Program-made: the position numbers and the translations under genes
Notes under the pieces: model-generated
The model's database searches: none
Seen by the model: only the letters and a program-made list of their open reading frames with translations
What the model was told of the DNA's origin: nothing
NCBI GenBank assembly: GCA_938015425.1
Contig: CALLPQ010000179.1
Location: 1-40,161 of the forward strand
From: an uncultured Parvularculaceae bacterium
GTDB lineage: Bacteria; Pseudomonadota; Alphaproteobacteria; Caulobacterales; Parvularculaceae
Direction: 5' to 3'
Length of the DNA stretch: 40,161 nt
In this document: positions 1 to 7,745 of the stretch, piece by piece
Position numbering within the stretch: position 1 is the stretch's first letter
How the letters are laid out: each line of letters begins with the position of its first letter

Positions 1-198
1 ATGACCTCCGTCACGACGCTATTAGCGTTGATTGCGCTTTACGTATTAGGCGGCGAAGTGCTTCGCGGCTTCACCTTTGCGATGATTTGGGGTGTGTTGG
101 TTGGAACATATTCTTCGATCTTCATCGCCTCTCCCTTACTGCTAAAACTGGGCGTGAAGCGTGACTGGAGCAATAATGAAGTTGCGGCAGCAGTTTAA
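1..198 (+). CDS. secF: Protein translocase subunit SecF, C-terminal fragment
   Basis: This is the last 65 residues of an open frame that enters from the left edge, so the gene start lies outside the window. SecF works with SecD in the inner membrane, using the proton motive force to help the SecYEG channel export proteins. The fragment shows two hydrophobic stretches (about residues 5-33 and 36-49). It carries the very conserved SecF ending in which a glycine-rich helix runs into a [14 protein letters not shown]-type motif, followed by a short polar tail. The methionine at position 1 is internal, not a start. The gene converges with grpE, 35 bp away. The call is firm because this last helix is diagnostic; only the missing N-terminus limits it. 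Confidence 0.9.
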   Translation: MTSVTTLLALIALYVLGGEVLRGFTFAMIWGVLVGTYSSIFIASPLLLKLGVKRDWSNNEVAAAV

Positions 199-233
199 GC
201 ATAATCTACAGGATGAGGGGTTGGGTTAGGCCT

Positions 234-992
234 TTATAATTTTGTATCTAGGTTTTGCCCGTTCTCACCGTTATCTTCAATGTTATCTTCAGTGCTGCTT
301 GCTGCGTCTTGCTCTGTCTCGGGGGGTGTTGGATCGCCGCCAAGGGATACAGTCACCATGGCGGCCCGCAATACCCGATCCCCGATTGTAAACCCAGGTT
401 GTGCCACATCGACGACAAACCCTTGGGGAATGCCATTGCCGGGAACTTGGGCAACGGCTTGATGCAAGTTTGGATCAAACCGTTCACCAGCGGGAAAAAT
501 ACGTACAACATTATAGCGTTGTAAAACTGTCAGCAGCTCTTTTTCGGTCATGCGTAAACCGGTGACAAGGCCCGCGACCATATCAAGTGTGATCTCGTCA
601 TTATTTTCGGGCACAGTGCGCAAGGCCAAATCGAAATGATCGGCAACGGTCACCAATTCGCGGGCGAGTTCCGCAATCGCATATCGCCCGGCGTCTTTCT
701 TTTCGCGCTCCCCGCGGCGACGCATATTTTCCATCTCGGCGGCAAGACGTAAAAACTTATCGTTTAGGTCTGCATAAGCATCATCTTTTTCCGCCAATAA
801 GGATTCTATGGTTCCATCACCTTGTTTCATTTGTGCAGCCTTATCTTGTTCGGCTTGAATGGCGGCTATCTGGTCTTGAATGTCATCTTGAACATAATTC
901 AAGTCATCGCCCGTTAAAGGGATATCGCCCAGATCGGATGCATTGTTTATATCGCTTTGCCCTTGATTTGGGGGGTACTTTGAGTTGGTCAT
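234..992 (-). CDS. grpE: GrpE, nucleotide exchange factor of DnaK
   Basis: GrpE releases ADP from DnaK and so drives the Hsp70 folding cycle in the cytoplasm. An acidic, low-complexity N-terminal region of about 60 residues is followed by the long dimerisation helix (about residues 60-120, with the ENMRRRGEREK segment). The compact beta domain ends in the conserved FDPNLHQAVAQV and PGFTIGDRVLRAAMVTVS motifs. A polar acidic tail of about 30 residues follows. An ATG at 1004 is in frame, but the ATG at 992 has a GGTAG ribosome-binding-like sequence five bases ahead of it and the first does not, so I chose 992. hrcA lies 128 bp upstream on the same strand, the usual heat-shock pairing; dnaK and dnaJ are not in the window. 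Confidence 0.93.
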   Translation of the reverse strand: MTNSKYPPNQGQSDINNASDLGDIPLTGDDLNYVQDDIQDQIAAIQAEQDKAAQMKQGDGTIESLLAEKDDAYADLNDKFLRLAAEMENMRRRGEREKKDAGRYAIAELARELVTVADHFDLALRTVPENNDEITLDMVAGLVTGLRMTEKELLTVLQRYNVVRIFPAGERFDPNLHQAVAQVPGNGIPQGFVVDVAQPGFTIGDRVLRAAMVTVSLGGDPTPPETEQDAASSTEDNIEDNGENGQNLDTKL

Positions 993-1025
993 AAAATCTA
1001 CCATTTAAAATTATTGCTAAAACGG

Positions 1026-1052
1026 GGTATAAACGCGGGTGGGTATGGTCAA
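1026..1052 (-). promoter_or_regulatory. Possible promoter of grpE
   Basis: Read on the minus strand, TTGACC and TATACC lie in front of grpE with a 15-bp spacer. Transcription would start about 20-30 bp before the start codon. The spacer is shorter than the usual 16-18 bp, so this is only a candidate. It would let grpE be transcribed separately from hrcA across the 128-bp gap. Confidence 0.25.
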
Positions 1053-1132
1053 CCTTTTAACACGGATGGCTGTAAAATTGAATTATCATTATCGTCCCTA
1101 ATTAGAGGCTATGATGTAATCTGTGAGAGACT

Positions 1133-2224
1133 TTATTTCAACAGTCTGGAGACAACTTCTGCTGTATAATCCACGATTGGAATTAATCGGGCATAATTTA
1201 ATCGGGTTGGTCCGATAACCCCTAAAACGCCAACGATATTTTTATTGCTATCTTTATAGGGGGCGACGATCACCGAAGAGCCCGACAATGAGAATAATCG
1301 GTTTTCAGACCCAATAAAAATTTTTACACCTTCTCCCTCATGGGCCGCCCCTAATAAATCGATGACTTCTTGTTTGCGTTCCAGATCGTCAAATAACATG
1401 CGTACCCGTTCAAGATCTTGCTCTGACGTTTCATCCAATAATCGTCCGCGTCCCCGCACGATAAGCGAAGAAGACATAGTGCGCGCTGCTGTATTATTGT
1501 CGTTTTGGTCAGTTTTGCCTGATGAGGTGCCGGATAGTTCGGCAACGCCATTTTCGACCAAGGTCGCCGTTAAATCATCCAGTTCCGCGCGGTTTTGTTC
1601 AAGCTCGGTTAAGATTTTTGTTCTCGCTTGTGATAGAGAAAGCCCCCTTAAACGGGCATTGAGGTAATTGCTTGCAGCTATCAATGAAGATGGGGGTAAT
1701 CCGGTTGGCAAGGTGATGGCGCGGTTTTCAACACTACCATCTTCGAATACCAAAATGGCCAAGGCTTGCCCCGGACTATTGGAGACAAATTCGATATGGC
1801 GCAAAGGAGCTTCGGTTTTGTTTGTAATCACGAGGCTGGCAATGCCGGTTAAGCCTGTCAGGCGTGACGCGGCTTCTTCAAGCATGGTGTCCATTGGGTT
1901 ACCCCCAATGGATTGGTCATGAAAACGATCATCAATATTTTCGCGATCTTCTTCGGAAAGATCACCCACTTGTAACAAGCTATCGACAAATAATCTTAAG
2001 CCGATCTCTGTGGGGAGACGCCCTGCAGAAATATGCGGCGCGTGGAGTAAGCCCATATCTGTGAGGTCAGCCATAACATTACGCACGGTGGCCGCCGATG
2101 CCCCAATCTCGCTTTCATGACTAAGCGTACGGGAGCCCACGGGCTCACCGGTCTGCAAATAGTTCTCGACTAATTGCTGGAAGATTTTGCGCGCGCGTTC
2201 ATCTATAATTTCTAGCTGGCTCAT
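1133..2224 (-). CDS. hrcA: Heat-inducible transcription repressor HrcA
   Basis: HrcA represses class I heat-shock operons by binding CIRCE inverted repeats; its folding depends on GroEL. The 363-residue protein has the expected length. The N-terminal winged helix (about residues 5-75) shows the EPVGSRTLS and SAATVRNVMADLTDMGLL motifs followed by the ISAGRLPTEIGLRLFVDSL signature. The C-terminal part has the GAF-like HrcA domain ending in IGPTRLNYARLIPIVDYTAEVVSRLL. A Ser/Thr/Asn-rich linker near residues 230-250 looks like a lineage-specific insertion. I searched the upstream region for a CIRCE element (TTAGCACTC-N9-GAGTGCTAA) and found none, so HrcA does not obviously regulate itself here. 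It is divergent from rph, a common alphaproteobacterial arrangement. Confidence 0.95.
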   Translation of the reverse strand: MSQLEIIDERARKIFQQLVENYLQTGEPVGSRTLSHESEIGASAATVRNVMADLTDMGLLHAPHISAGRLPTEIGLRLFVDSLLQVGDLSEEDRENIDDRFHDQSIGGNPMDTMLEEAASRLTGLTGIASLVITNKTEAPLRHIEFVSNSPGQALAILVFEDGSVENRAITLPTGLPPSSLIAASNYLNARLRGLSLSQARTKILTELEQNRAELDDLTATLVENGVAELSGTSSGKTDQNDNNTAARTMSSSLIVRGRGRLLDETSEQDLERVRMLFDDLERKQEVIDLLGAAHEGEGVKIFIGSENRLFSLSGSSVIVAPYKDSNKNIVGVLGVIGPTRLNYARLIPIVDYTAEVVSRLLK

Positions 2225-2485
2225 CGTCTTATGAATTACCGTCAGGTTTGGGGTGCTCGTTAAGGAGCAGCTATTTCATTGACCAAATAGGTCCACCTTT
2301 GCTTGGAAATAGTCTCCCTGTCAATTTAGGGCTTAACCTTTTGGTGCTCTCTGGTAATGATTGCTCCGCTTAAGGGCCTCCACTTAAGAAACCCCGCTTG
2401 GGAACCCCCGCTTGGAAACCTATGAAATATAATTTGCGATTTTTGTTTCAGGCTCTATGAGTGGGGTCAACCTAAGGAGAGATTT

Positions 2486-3190
2486 ATGCGCCCATCAGGA
2501 CGAACATTTAACGAGTTACGCACTATCAGCCTTGAAACCGGTGTTACCAAACATGCAGAAGGCTCATGCCTGGTAAAATGTGGGGATACCCATGTTTTAT
2601 GCACGGCCAGCTGGGATGAGACGACCCCGCCTTGGTTGCGCGGCGGCGGGAAAGGCTGGGTAACAGCTGAATATGGTATGTTACCGCGCTCCACAGGGGG
2701 GCGGATGAAGCGTGAGGCCAAGCGTGGCCAGTCTGGCCGGACTCAGGAAATTCAGCGGTTAATCGGGCGATCCTTGCGGGCTGTGGTGGATATGAAGACC
2801 CTTGGGGAGCGTCAAATATTGCTGGATTGTGATGTGTTGCAAGCCGATGGTGGCACCAGAACCGCGTCTATCACGGGGGCATGGGTTGCTATGAATGAAG
2901 CGTGTAAATGGGCGTTAACGCAGGGAATTATTACCAAGAACCCGATTATCGATAGCGTGGCTGCAATCTCTTGTGGTTTGGTTGGCGGTGCGCCTGTTCT
3001 GGACCTTGATTATGATGAAGATTCCACGGCGCAAGCCGATGCTAATTTTGTCATTACGGGAAGTGGAGGATTGGTTGAAATTCAAGCCACGGCGGAAGGT
3101 GATCCATATTCGGAAGACCAGTTTACGGCCTTGTTATCCCTCGCGAAAAGTGGCTGTGAGAGCCTGACCAAAATGCAACAAGATTTATAA
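2486..3190 (+). CDS. rph: Ribonuclease PH
   Basis: RNase PH is a phosphate-dependent 3'-to-5' exoribonuclease that trims tRNA 3' ends. The 234-residue length is normal. It has the N-terminal MRPSGR start, the EYGMLPRST loop, the phosphate-binding [19 protein letters not shown] region (about residues 85-103) and the acidic [22 protein letters not shown] active-site segment (about 112-133). The start has a strong ribosome-binding site (AAGGAGA, 2474-2480) five bases ahead of the ATG. In many alphaproteobacteria rdgB and hemW follow; here the gene is alone and ends at a strong hairpin terminator 40 bp downstream. Confidence 0.97.
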   Translation: MRPSGRTFNELRTISLETGVTKHAEGSCLVKCGDTHVLCTASWDETTPPWLRGGGKGWVTAEYGMLPRSTGGRMKREAKRGQSGRTQEIQRLIGRSLRAVVDMKTLGERQILLDCDVLQADGGTRTASITGAWVAMNEACKWALTQGIITKNPIIDSVAAISCGLVGGAPVLDLDYDEDSTAQADANFVITGSGGLVEIQATAEGDPYSEDQFTALLSLAKSGCESLTKMQQDL

Positions 3191-3230
3191 AACGGGATTA
3201 TAAATCCTAAAATCTTATTATAAAGTCATA

Positions 3231-3269
3231 ATAAAACCCCGGCCTGAGACTTTCAGGCCGGGGTTTTAT
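3231..3269. terminator. Bidirectional hairpin terminator
   Basis: A perfect 17-bp stem (3231-3247 with 3253-3269) closes a 5-base loop. The core is CCCCGGCCTGA / TCAGGCCGGGG, with A-rich and T-rich outer ends. It sits between the convergent rph and outer-membrane protein genes and can stop transcription from both sides. Confidence 0.9.
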
Positions 3270-3305
3270 AGTTTTAGTCTTAGACGGATTGCTGGAATAA
3301 GCGCA

Positions 3306-4082
3306 TTAGAACTTAAAGCGGATACCGCCTGCAATCGAGAAATTGATGAAGCTGTCGGAAACATCGGCGCTGAAGCCATTATTGGCGATGAAAGTCCGGT
3401 CAAAGTTTGCATTGGTTGCGCGGCTTAGACGGGCTTCTGAATATAATTCCAATTGCTCGGAAAGACGAACAGATACACCAGCGGCAAAGTGGCCGAATAG
3501 TGTTGTCTCATCACCTGTTAAAGCAAAATTGGGTGCAGATAGAGCCGCCGGGAAATATTCAATGGTTGAGTCAAGAAACGCAACGCCAATACCACCACCG
3601 AAATAAGGAACAACCACTTGGTCATCCCTAAATTTGATGTCGGAATAGTTGTTGAACAAGATTGTGATACCGCTTAAGTCACCAGAAAAAATCTGATTGC
3701 CGCCATTCAAAGAGCCACTATCAACATCTTGGCGAAATGTGCTGCCTTCAAGCTCTAGGCGTGGCTGTAGGATGCCGTAAAAATATTTAAACGGAAGAGA
3801 ACCGCCAATCGCGCCGCCAAAGGTCCGGCTTGAGTTAAAATCAATCTCGAAATTTGCTGGTGCACCTTGCGCGCCCGGAACACCGGCTACCGGATCTTGA
3901 ACACCTGAAAAGTCTGCGTCACCGCCAAAATTAATGCCGCCATAACCAGAAATATAAAAACTGCCTTGGGCGGGTTCAGTTGAAAATAGGCTTTGCGCTG
4001 CTGCGTTGCCAGATAGCATAAGGCCGGCAAGGCCAGCGGCAAAGGTAGAGATAAGTTTGGTGCGTTTTGATATTGATTTCAT
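3306..4082 (-). CDS. Outer-membrane beta-barrel protein
   Basis: The 258-residue product has a clear Sec signal peptide: a basic start (MKSISKRTK), a hydrophobic core, then GNAAAQ with likely cleavage after residue 30. The mature part alternates Gly- and aromatic-rich strands typical of a small barrel of the OmpA/OmpW-like or OMP_b-brl type. It ends in a terminal phenylalanine (GGIRFKF), the signal recognised by the BAM assembly machinery. An inserted Gly/Ser/Asn-rich segment near residues 110-140 may be an extracellular loop. It is transcribed alone and converges on rph. The specific function (pore, adhesin or lipid binding) cannot be read from the sequence. Confidence 0.8.
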   Translation of the reverse strand: MKSISKRTKLISTFAAGLAGLMLSGNAAAQSLFSTEPAQGSFYISGYGGINFGGDADFSGVQDPVAGVPGAQGAPANFEIDFNSSRTFGGAIGGSLPFKYFYGILQPRLELEGSTFRQDVDSGSLNGGNQIFSGDLSGITILFNNYSDIKFRDDQVVVPYFGGGIGVAFLDSTIEYFPAALSAPNFALTGDETTLFGHFAAGVSVRLSEQLELYSEARLSRATNANFDRTFIANNGFSADVSDSFINFSIAGGIRFKF

Positions 4083-4472
4083 GGCGAAATACTCACTTTT
4101 GGGGTTAACAATTTGGTGTGTGTTTAACGTTTGGTCTTTGTGGTTAGCTCTTTGGGGGTATAGGGTTGTCGCGAATTATCCAAATAAAAATAAAGAGAGA
4201 ATTGAAGAAACCTTTGATATTTTGAGGGTGAGTTCAATCTGATAACCCTTAAATTGTCCAAATTCTCATCAATATCTGAATTAGTATAATTAAATCAAAT
4301 AGTCAGCTGTGTTTATCATTGTGGCTACTGGTTTGCTAGGGCGGTGGCGGACCATGGGCCCGAAAAGTATCGAGTGCGGCAAAAAATCAACAAATCCGCT
4401 GATTATCAGGATATAATTTATTTTCGAGAGATAGAGGACCAATAAAGAAGGGTCGCTTTGGTGGAGGAATAT
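4083..4472. other. Intergenic region, no gene seen
   Basis: This AT-rich stretch separates the divergent outer-membrane protein gene and the ArsR-type regulator. It should hold both promoters. I see no coding frame with a ribosome-binding site and no strong hairpin. The right edge contains GGAGG (4463-4467), the ribosome-binding site of the next gene. Confidence 0.5.
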
Positions 4473-4826
4473 ATGTCTAGCGGATTTATTATAGCGAAGG
4501 AATTGGCGACGATTTTTAAGGTTCTCTCCCATCAAGATCGTATCCGTATTATTGAAGCCTTACGGATTAAGGCCATGGATGTGAATAGTTTGAGTAAAAA
4601 TCTAGGCCTAAGATCCGCCAGAGTTTCACAGCATCCCTCTTTGATGCGGCTTCACAGGGTCGTGCGGGAGACAAGGAAGGGGCGCCATGTTTTCTATAGT
4701 CTGCCCCAGCTTGAATTAGCGCACTGGATTGCGGATGGGTTGCAGTTTGTTGAATCAAGGGCGGCAGCGGATCATGAACATAGCCAGATTATTCAAAAAG
4801 CAAAACACATATGGCCTAAAAGTTGA
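4473..4826 (+). CDS. ArsR/SmtB-family transcriptional regulator
   Basis: The 117-residue product is a small winged-helix repressor. Helix 1-2 (FIIAKELATIFKVLSHQDRIRIIEAL) matches the ArsR 'switch' start. The helix-turn-helix runs from about residues 37 to 65, and the wing is RETRKGRHVFYSLP. I prefer the ATG at 4473 because GGAGG (4463-4467) lies five bases ahead; TTG (4458) and GTG (4461) starts are in frame upstream. The segment that is normally SQHL in the recognition helix reads SQHPSLMRL, with a proline that would be expected to break the helix. No metal-binding Cys-x-Cys pair is visible, so a metal-sensing role is unlikely. The neighbouring acyltransferase is a possible target but nothing proves it. 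Confidence 0.8.
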   Translation: MSSGFIIAKELATIFKVLSHQDRIRIIEALRIKAMDVNSLSKNLGLRSARVSQHPSLMRLHRVVRETRKGRHVFYSLPQLELAHWIADGLQFVESRAAADHEHSQIIQKAKHIWPKS

Positions 4827-5148
4827 TACCGAAAATTAATTTAAGGAAGACTGTTTTAAGTTGATGTTGCTATAGGGCTCCATTTTGCTTGAGACCCTAA
4901 CGGAAAAGCAAGAAAAGGTATAAAGGCCGTAAATCAGATGTCAGTTGGCACCAACTCGTTACCCCACAGGCTTTCACTTTAAAGAGTAAGAGCTGTAATT
5001 GTATGAAATCGTTGAAATGAATGTCTGATTTACAACCTGCTGAAGGTGTTTTACGGTTTTGTTTCAAATTGAAGACTGTCGTTGTACTATAAATGTTTTA
5101 TTCGAAAAGAGATGAACGATCACGCACGATAATGCATCTGAAAAGACA
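4827..5148. other. Intergenic region with two inverted repeats
   Basis: No gene is visible. Two features stand out. AGTTGG-CA-CCAACT (4943-4956) is a compact operator-like palindrome. A 10-bp inverted repeat, GTAAATCAGA (4929-4938) with TCTGATTTAC (5024-5033), encloses it and spans 105 bp, which could be a small MITE-like relic or chance. The region lies between the ArsR-type regulator and the acyltransferase and probably contains the promoter of the latter. Confidence 0.4.
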
Positions 5149-6174
5149 GTGGCCCAAAAGGGTATGCCTGAAGGGGAGCAGCGCGTTTCTGCGTCTTTGT
5201 GCGGCGGGGATCATGGTGATACGATACACGGTGACGCGATAAAGGGTGATGCGATACAAGGTAATGCGGATCATCGCGATACACCAGATATAAGACGCCA
5301 TGGGTTTCCGGTGCGTCTCCCCGATGATATTGATGATCCACGACACATTATTGATATTTTACTGGAAGAACGGTGCCAAAAAATGCTCAACAGCGTTTTG
5401 TGGCCTGTTTACAAATCTGTTTTGTATCCTCTTTTGCGTTATGGTGAGGCCGTTAAAATGGCGAACACGATTTCGGATATGTCAGGGCGGGAAATTTTTG
5501 ATTTTATCAGTACGCGCCTCACCCTTAATGTCACAGTTGAAGGGTTTGAACATATTCCCCCTTCGGGCCGTGTGATTATTGCTTCGACCCACCCCACAGG
5601 TATTGCGGACGGGGTTGCAATCTTCGATGCTTTAAAAACCGTTCGCCCTGACATGATGGTCTATGCCAATCGTGATGCGATCCGCGCTGCACCCGCATTG
5701 TCGCAAATTATTATTCCGGTTGAATGGGTGGTTGAAAAACGCACGCGCCAACGATCTCGCGAGACCCTTGTAGAAACCAAGAAAGCTTTCAAGGGTGAGC
5801 AATGTCTGGTTTTATTTCCTTCCGGAAAATTGGCTTATATGGATAAAAATAAAAACCTGATCGAGCAAGAGTGGATGACCTCTGTGGTTAATCTTGCCCG
5901 TAAATATGAATGTGATGTGGTGCCTGTGAATATGAGGGCCCGAAATTCGTGGCTTTATTACTGGTTTAGAAATCTGGGTACGGAGTTACGTGATATTACT
6001 TTGTTTAATGAATTGTTGAACAAGAAGGGTAAACCGTTTCACTTAACGTTCGGGCCTGCTATCCGCCATCAAGATTTAGCGGGAGACCCTGCGGATGTGA
6101 CCAAAGCTTTGCAAAACCATGCTATTCATGATGTGGTTGCCGGAAAAGCGTGGGAAAACCCTTATGATGCATAG
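5149..6174 (+). CDS. PlsC-like (LPLAT superfamily) acyltransferase
   Basis: The C-terminal 250 residues match the lysophospholipid/glycerol acyltransferase fold, which moves an acyl chain from acyl-CoA or acyl-ACP to a lipid acceptor at the inner membrane. Motif I reads ASTHPTGIADG (about residues 142-152), so His and Asp are five residues apart instead of the textbook four. The substrate-binding motif is LFPSGKLAYM (about 222-231), where many relatives have FPEG. A hydrophobic helix (SVLWPVYKSVLYPLLRY) precedes the domain. The first 50 residues are polar and partly built from a five-residue repeat (see 5215-5274). The GTG at 5149 has no good ribosome-binding site and an in-frame ATG lies at 5164, so the true start is uncertain. 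The exact substrate is unknown. Confidence 0.75.
   Translation: MAQKGMPEGEQRVSASLCGGDHGDTIHGDAIKGDAIQGNADHRDTPDIRRHGFPVRLPDDIDDPRHIIDILLEERCQKMLNSVLWPVYKSVLYPLLRYGEAVKMANTISDMSGREIFDFISTRLTLNVTVEGFEHIPPSGRVIIASTHPTGIADGVAIFDALKTVRPDMMVYANRDAIRAAPALSQIIIPVEWVVEKRTRQRSRETLVETKKAFKGEQCLVLFPSGKLAYMDKNKNLIEQEWMTSVVNLARKYECDVVPVNMRARNSWLYYWFRNLGTELRDITLFNELLNKKGKPFHLTFGPAIRHQDLAGDPADVTKALQNHAIHDVVAGKAWENPYDA
5215..5274 (+). repeat. 15-bp degenerate tandem repeat, four units
   Basis: Units start at 5215, 5230, 5245 and 5260, each of the form GGTGATGCGATACAA with a few changes. In the acyltransferase frame they encode the repeating pentapeptide G-D/N-A/T-I/D-H/K/Q near the N-terminus. The 15-bp length keeps the reading frame, so copy number could vary without breaking the gene. 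Confidence 0.75.
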
Positions 6175-6218
6175 CCTATAACCCGTATAATATTTTTTTG
6201 AAGGGTTCTGCAAAGACT

Positions 6219-7232
6219 TTAGGATGTTTTTGCATGATAGGTTAAATCCAGAAATACATCCTCAAGGTCGGCTTCCTCCGTTGACAGATCTTTAACACCA
6301 ATCCCTTTTTGCGATAATTGTTCTAGAATAGCAGAAACCCCGTTTTGACTTGGTTGATAGGGAATAGCGAGTTTGCTGCCATCGCGCCGTTCAACTTCAA
6401 ACCCGTTAAGGATCGGGATAGTATCTAATGATGTGTCCGGAGTGACCACCAATGTTTTATGATCAAAAGAGGCGATCAGTTTTTCTGTGGGTTCGCACGC
6501 GACCAATTCACCATTATGAATAATGCCGATTTGATCACATAATTCTTGGGCTTCTTCCAGATAGTGGGTGGTCAAAACAATGGTGGTGCCTGCGCGGTGC
6601 ATCTCCAACACCAGATCCCATAATTGTTTGCGCAGTTCAATATCAACGCCAGCTGTTGGCTCGTCGAGGATTAAAATCGGGGGCTTGTGCACCATGGCTT
6701 TGGCAACCAATAAACGCCTTTTCATCCCGCCTGATAACATCCGCACATAGGCGTCGGCTTTATCTTCAAGGCCAAGTGATTTTAAAATACCCATTGTGTC
6801 CCGTTGTTCGGGGGGAACGCCAAAAAGACCGGCTTGTATTTCCAATGCTTCTTTGGGGGTGAAGAAAACATCGGTCGTGATCTCTTGCGGCACAACACCA
6901 ATAGCGGCGCGGGCTTGGCGCGGGTTTTTTTCAATATCAAATCCCCACACTCTGGCCTCGCCGCTGGTCTTGTTAACGAGGCCGGCAAGAATATTGATAA
7001 AGGTGGATTTGCCTGCGCCATTGGGGCCCAATAGACCAAATATTGATCCCGTTGGGACTTTTAGATCAATCCCTTTTAACGCCTCTTTTGCGGGGGCTTT
7101 TTTGCTGGGTGCATAGGTCTTGCGCAATTGATGGGCAACAATTGCCCATTCTTCCTGCTCGTTTGATTGGTGGCTGGTGTGTTGGTTGATTTGCCCGTCT
7201 TGGTCATGTCTCATGGTGGGTCTCACGGTCAT
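6219..7232 (-). CDS. ABC transporter ATP-binding protein (ABC-2 type)
   Basis: This 337-residue ATPase energises an ABC-2 type exporter at the inner membrane. It shows Walker A (GPNGAGKST, residues 69-77), the Q-loop (VVPQE), signature LSGGMKRR (166-173), Walker B ILILDEPTAGVD (186-197) and the switch histidine in TTHYLEEAQE. A C-terminal extension of about 100 residues follows, as in YadG/CcmA-like ATPases. An unusual polar Gln/His-rich N-terminal extension of about 28 residues precedes the domain; in-frame alternative starts lie inside it. No permease gene is adjacent on either side, so the membrane partner must be encoded elsewhere and the substrate cannot be inferred. Confidence 0.9.
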   Translation of the reverse strand: MTVRPTMRHDQDGQINQHTSHQSNEQEEWAIVAHQLRKTYAPSKKAPAKEALKGIDLKVPTGSIFGLLGPNGAGKSTFINILAGLVNKTSGEARVWGFDIEKNPRQARAAIGVVPQEITTDVFFTPKEALEIQAGLFGVPPEQRDTMGILKSLGLEDKADAYVRMLSGGMKRRLLVAKAMVHKPPILILDEPTAGVDIELRKQLWDLVLEMHRAGTTIVLTTHYLEEAQELCDQIGIIHNGELVACEPTEKLIASFDHKTLVVTPDTSLDTIPILNGFEVERRDGSKLAIPYQPSQNGVSAILEQLSQKGIGVKDLSTEEADLEDVFLDLTYHAKTS

Positions 7233-7445
7233 ATGGTTACACGGTCTTGCGCAGATCTTTAGAAGGTGGATATTGACTGTCCTTTAACAAAGGTCAAGCC
7301 TTGCCGGTTTACTCAAAGGTTTACAATCCGGCTATGCCCATCTTGACCTATGGTCTTGTATCACCCATTAAGGCTGTGTAGTTATCATTTCATGAGCTAT
7401 GATAGAGTTTTGGAGAAAACGCTTTTGGGCGTAATGAGGATTTAG

Positions 7446-7670
7446 ATGAGCGACACGTCTACCCAAGCTGAAGGTAAAAAATCAAATTCAGATAGTTCTG
7501 AAACTGATGTTGTATCAAGTGACGCTATAACATATGTCCACGAAGACCGTGTGGCGTGTGATGGCGGCGGCGGGGCGTTGGGCCATCCCAAGGTTTTTTA
7601 TACCCTTAAAGAGGGCAAAGCCGAATGCGGGTATTGCGACGCCAAATTTGTCCATCATTCCCTAAAATAA
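7446..7670 (+). CDS. Zinc-finger domain protein, NDUFS6-like
   Basis: A 74-residue protein with a disordered Ser/Thr/Asp-rich first 28 residues and a zf-CHCC domain. Likely zinc ligands are Cys38, His47, Cys61 and Cys64, in the pattern ACDGGGG-x3-HP...ECGYC-x3-F. The family is related to the 13-kDa NDUFS6 subunit of mitochondrial complex I, and in alphaproteobacteria it is a small cytoplasmic protein thought to be linked to respiratory complex I. The ATG has a GAGGA ribosome-binding site five bases ahead. It converges with the ribonucleotide reductase gene, with a hairpin between them. No nuo genes are in the window. Confidence 0.85.
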   Translation: MSDTSTQAEGKKSNSDSSETDVVSSDAITYVHEDRVACDGGGGALGHPKVFYTLKEGKAECGYCDAKFVHHSLK

Positions 7671-7688
7671 GCCACGTTAAACCAAAAA

Positions 7689-7720
7689 GAGCAGATAAAG
7701 CACGCGCACTTTATCTGCTC
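7689..7720 (-). terminator. Rho-independent terminator of the ribonucleotide reductase gene
   Basis: A perfect 12-bp stem GAGCAGATAAAG / CTTTATCTGCTC (7689-7700 with 7709-7720) closes an 8-base loop. On the minus strand it is followed directly by TTTTT and lies 25 bp after the stop of the reductase gene. On the plus strand the T-rich tract is weaker, so it may also act partly on the zinc-protein gene. Confidence 0.9.
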
Positions 7721-7745
7721 CTTATTTGCAAGATGCTTTTATGTC

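Noticed and set aside
2225-2485. CIRCE element between hrcA and rph
   Set aside because: No TTAGCACTC/GAGTGCTAA pair is present; the short TGCTC/GAGCA dyad at 2254-2269 is too small and has the wrong sequence.
6180-6206. Terminator between the acyltransferase and ABC ATPase genes
   Set aside because: Only a 5-bp AACCC/GGGTT stem with a large loop is present.
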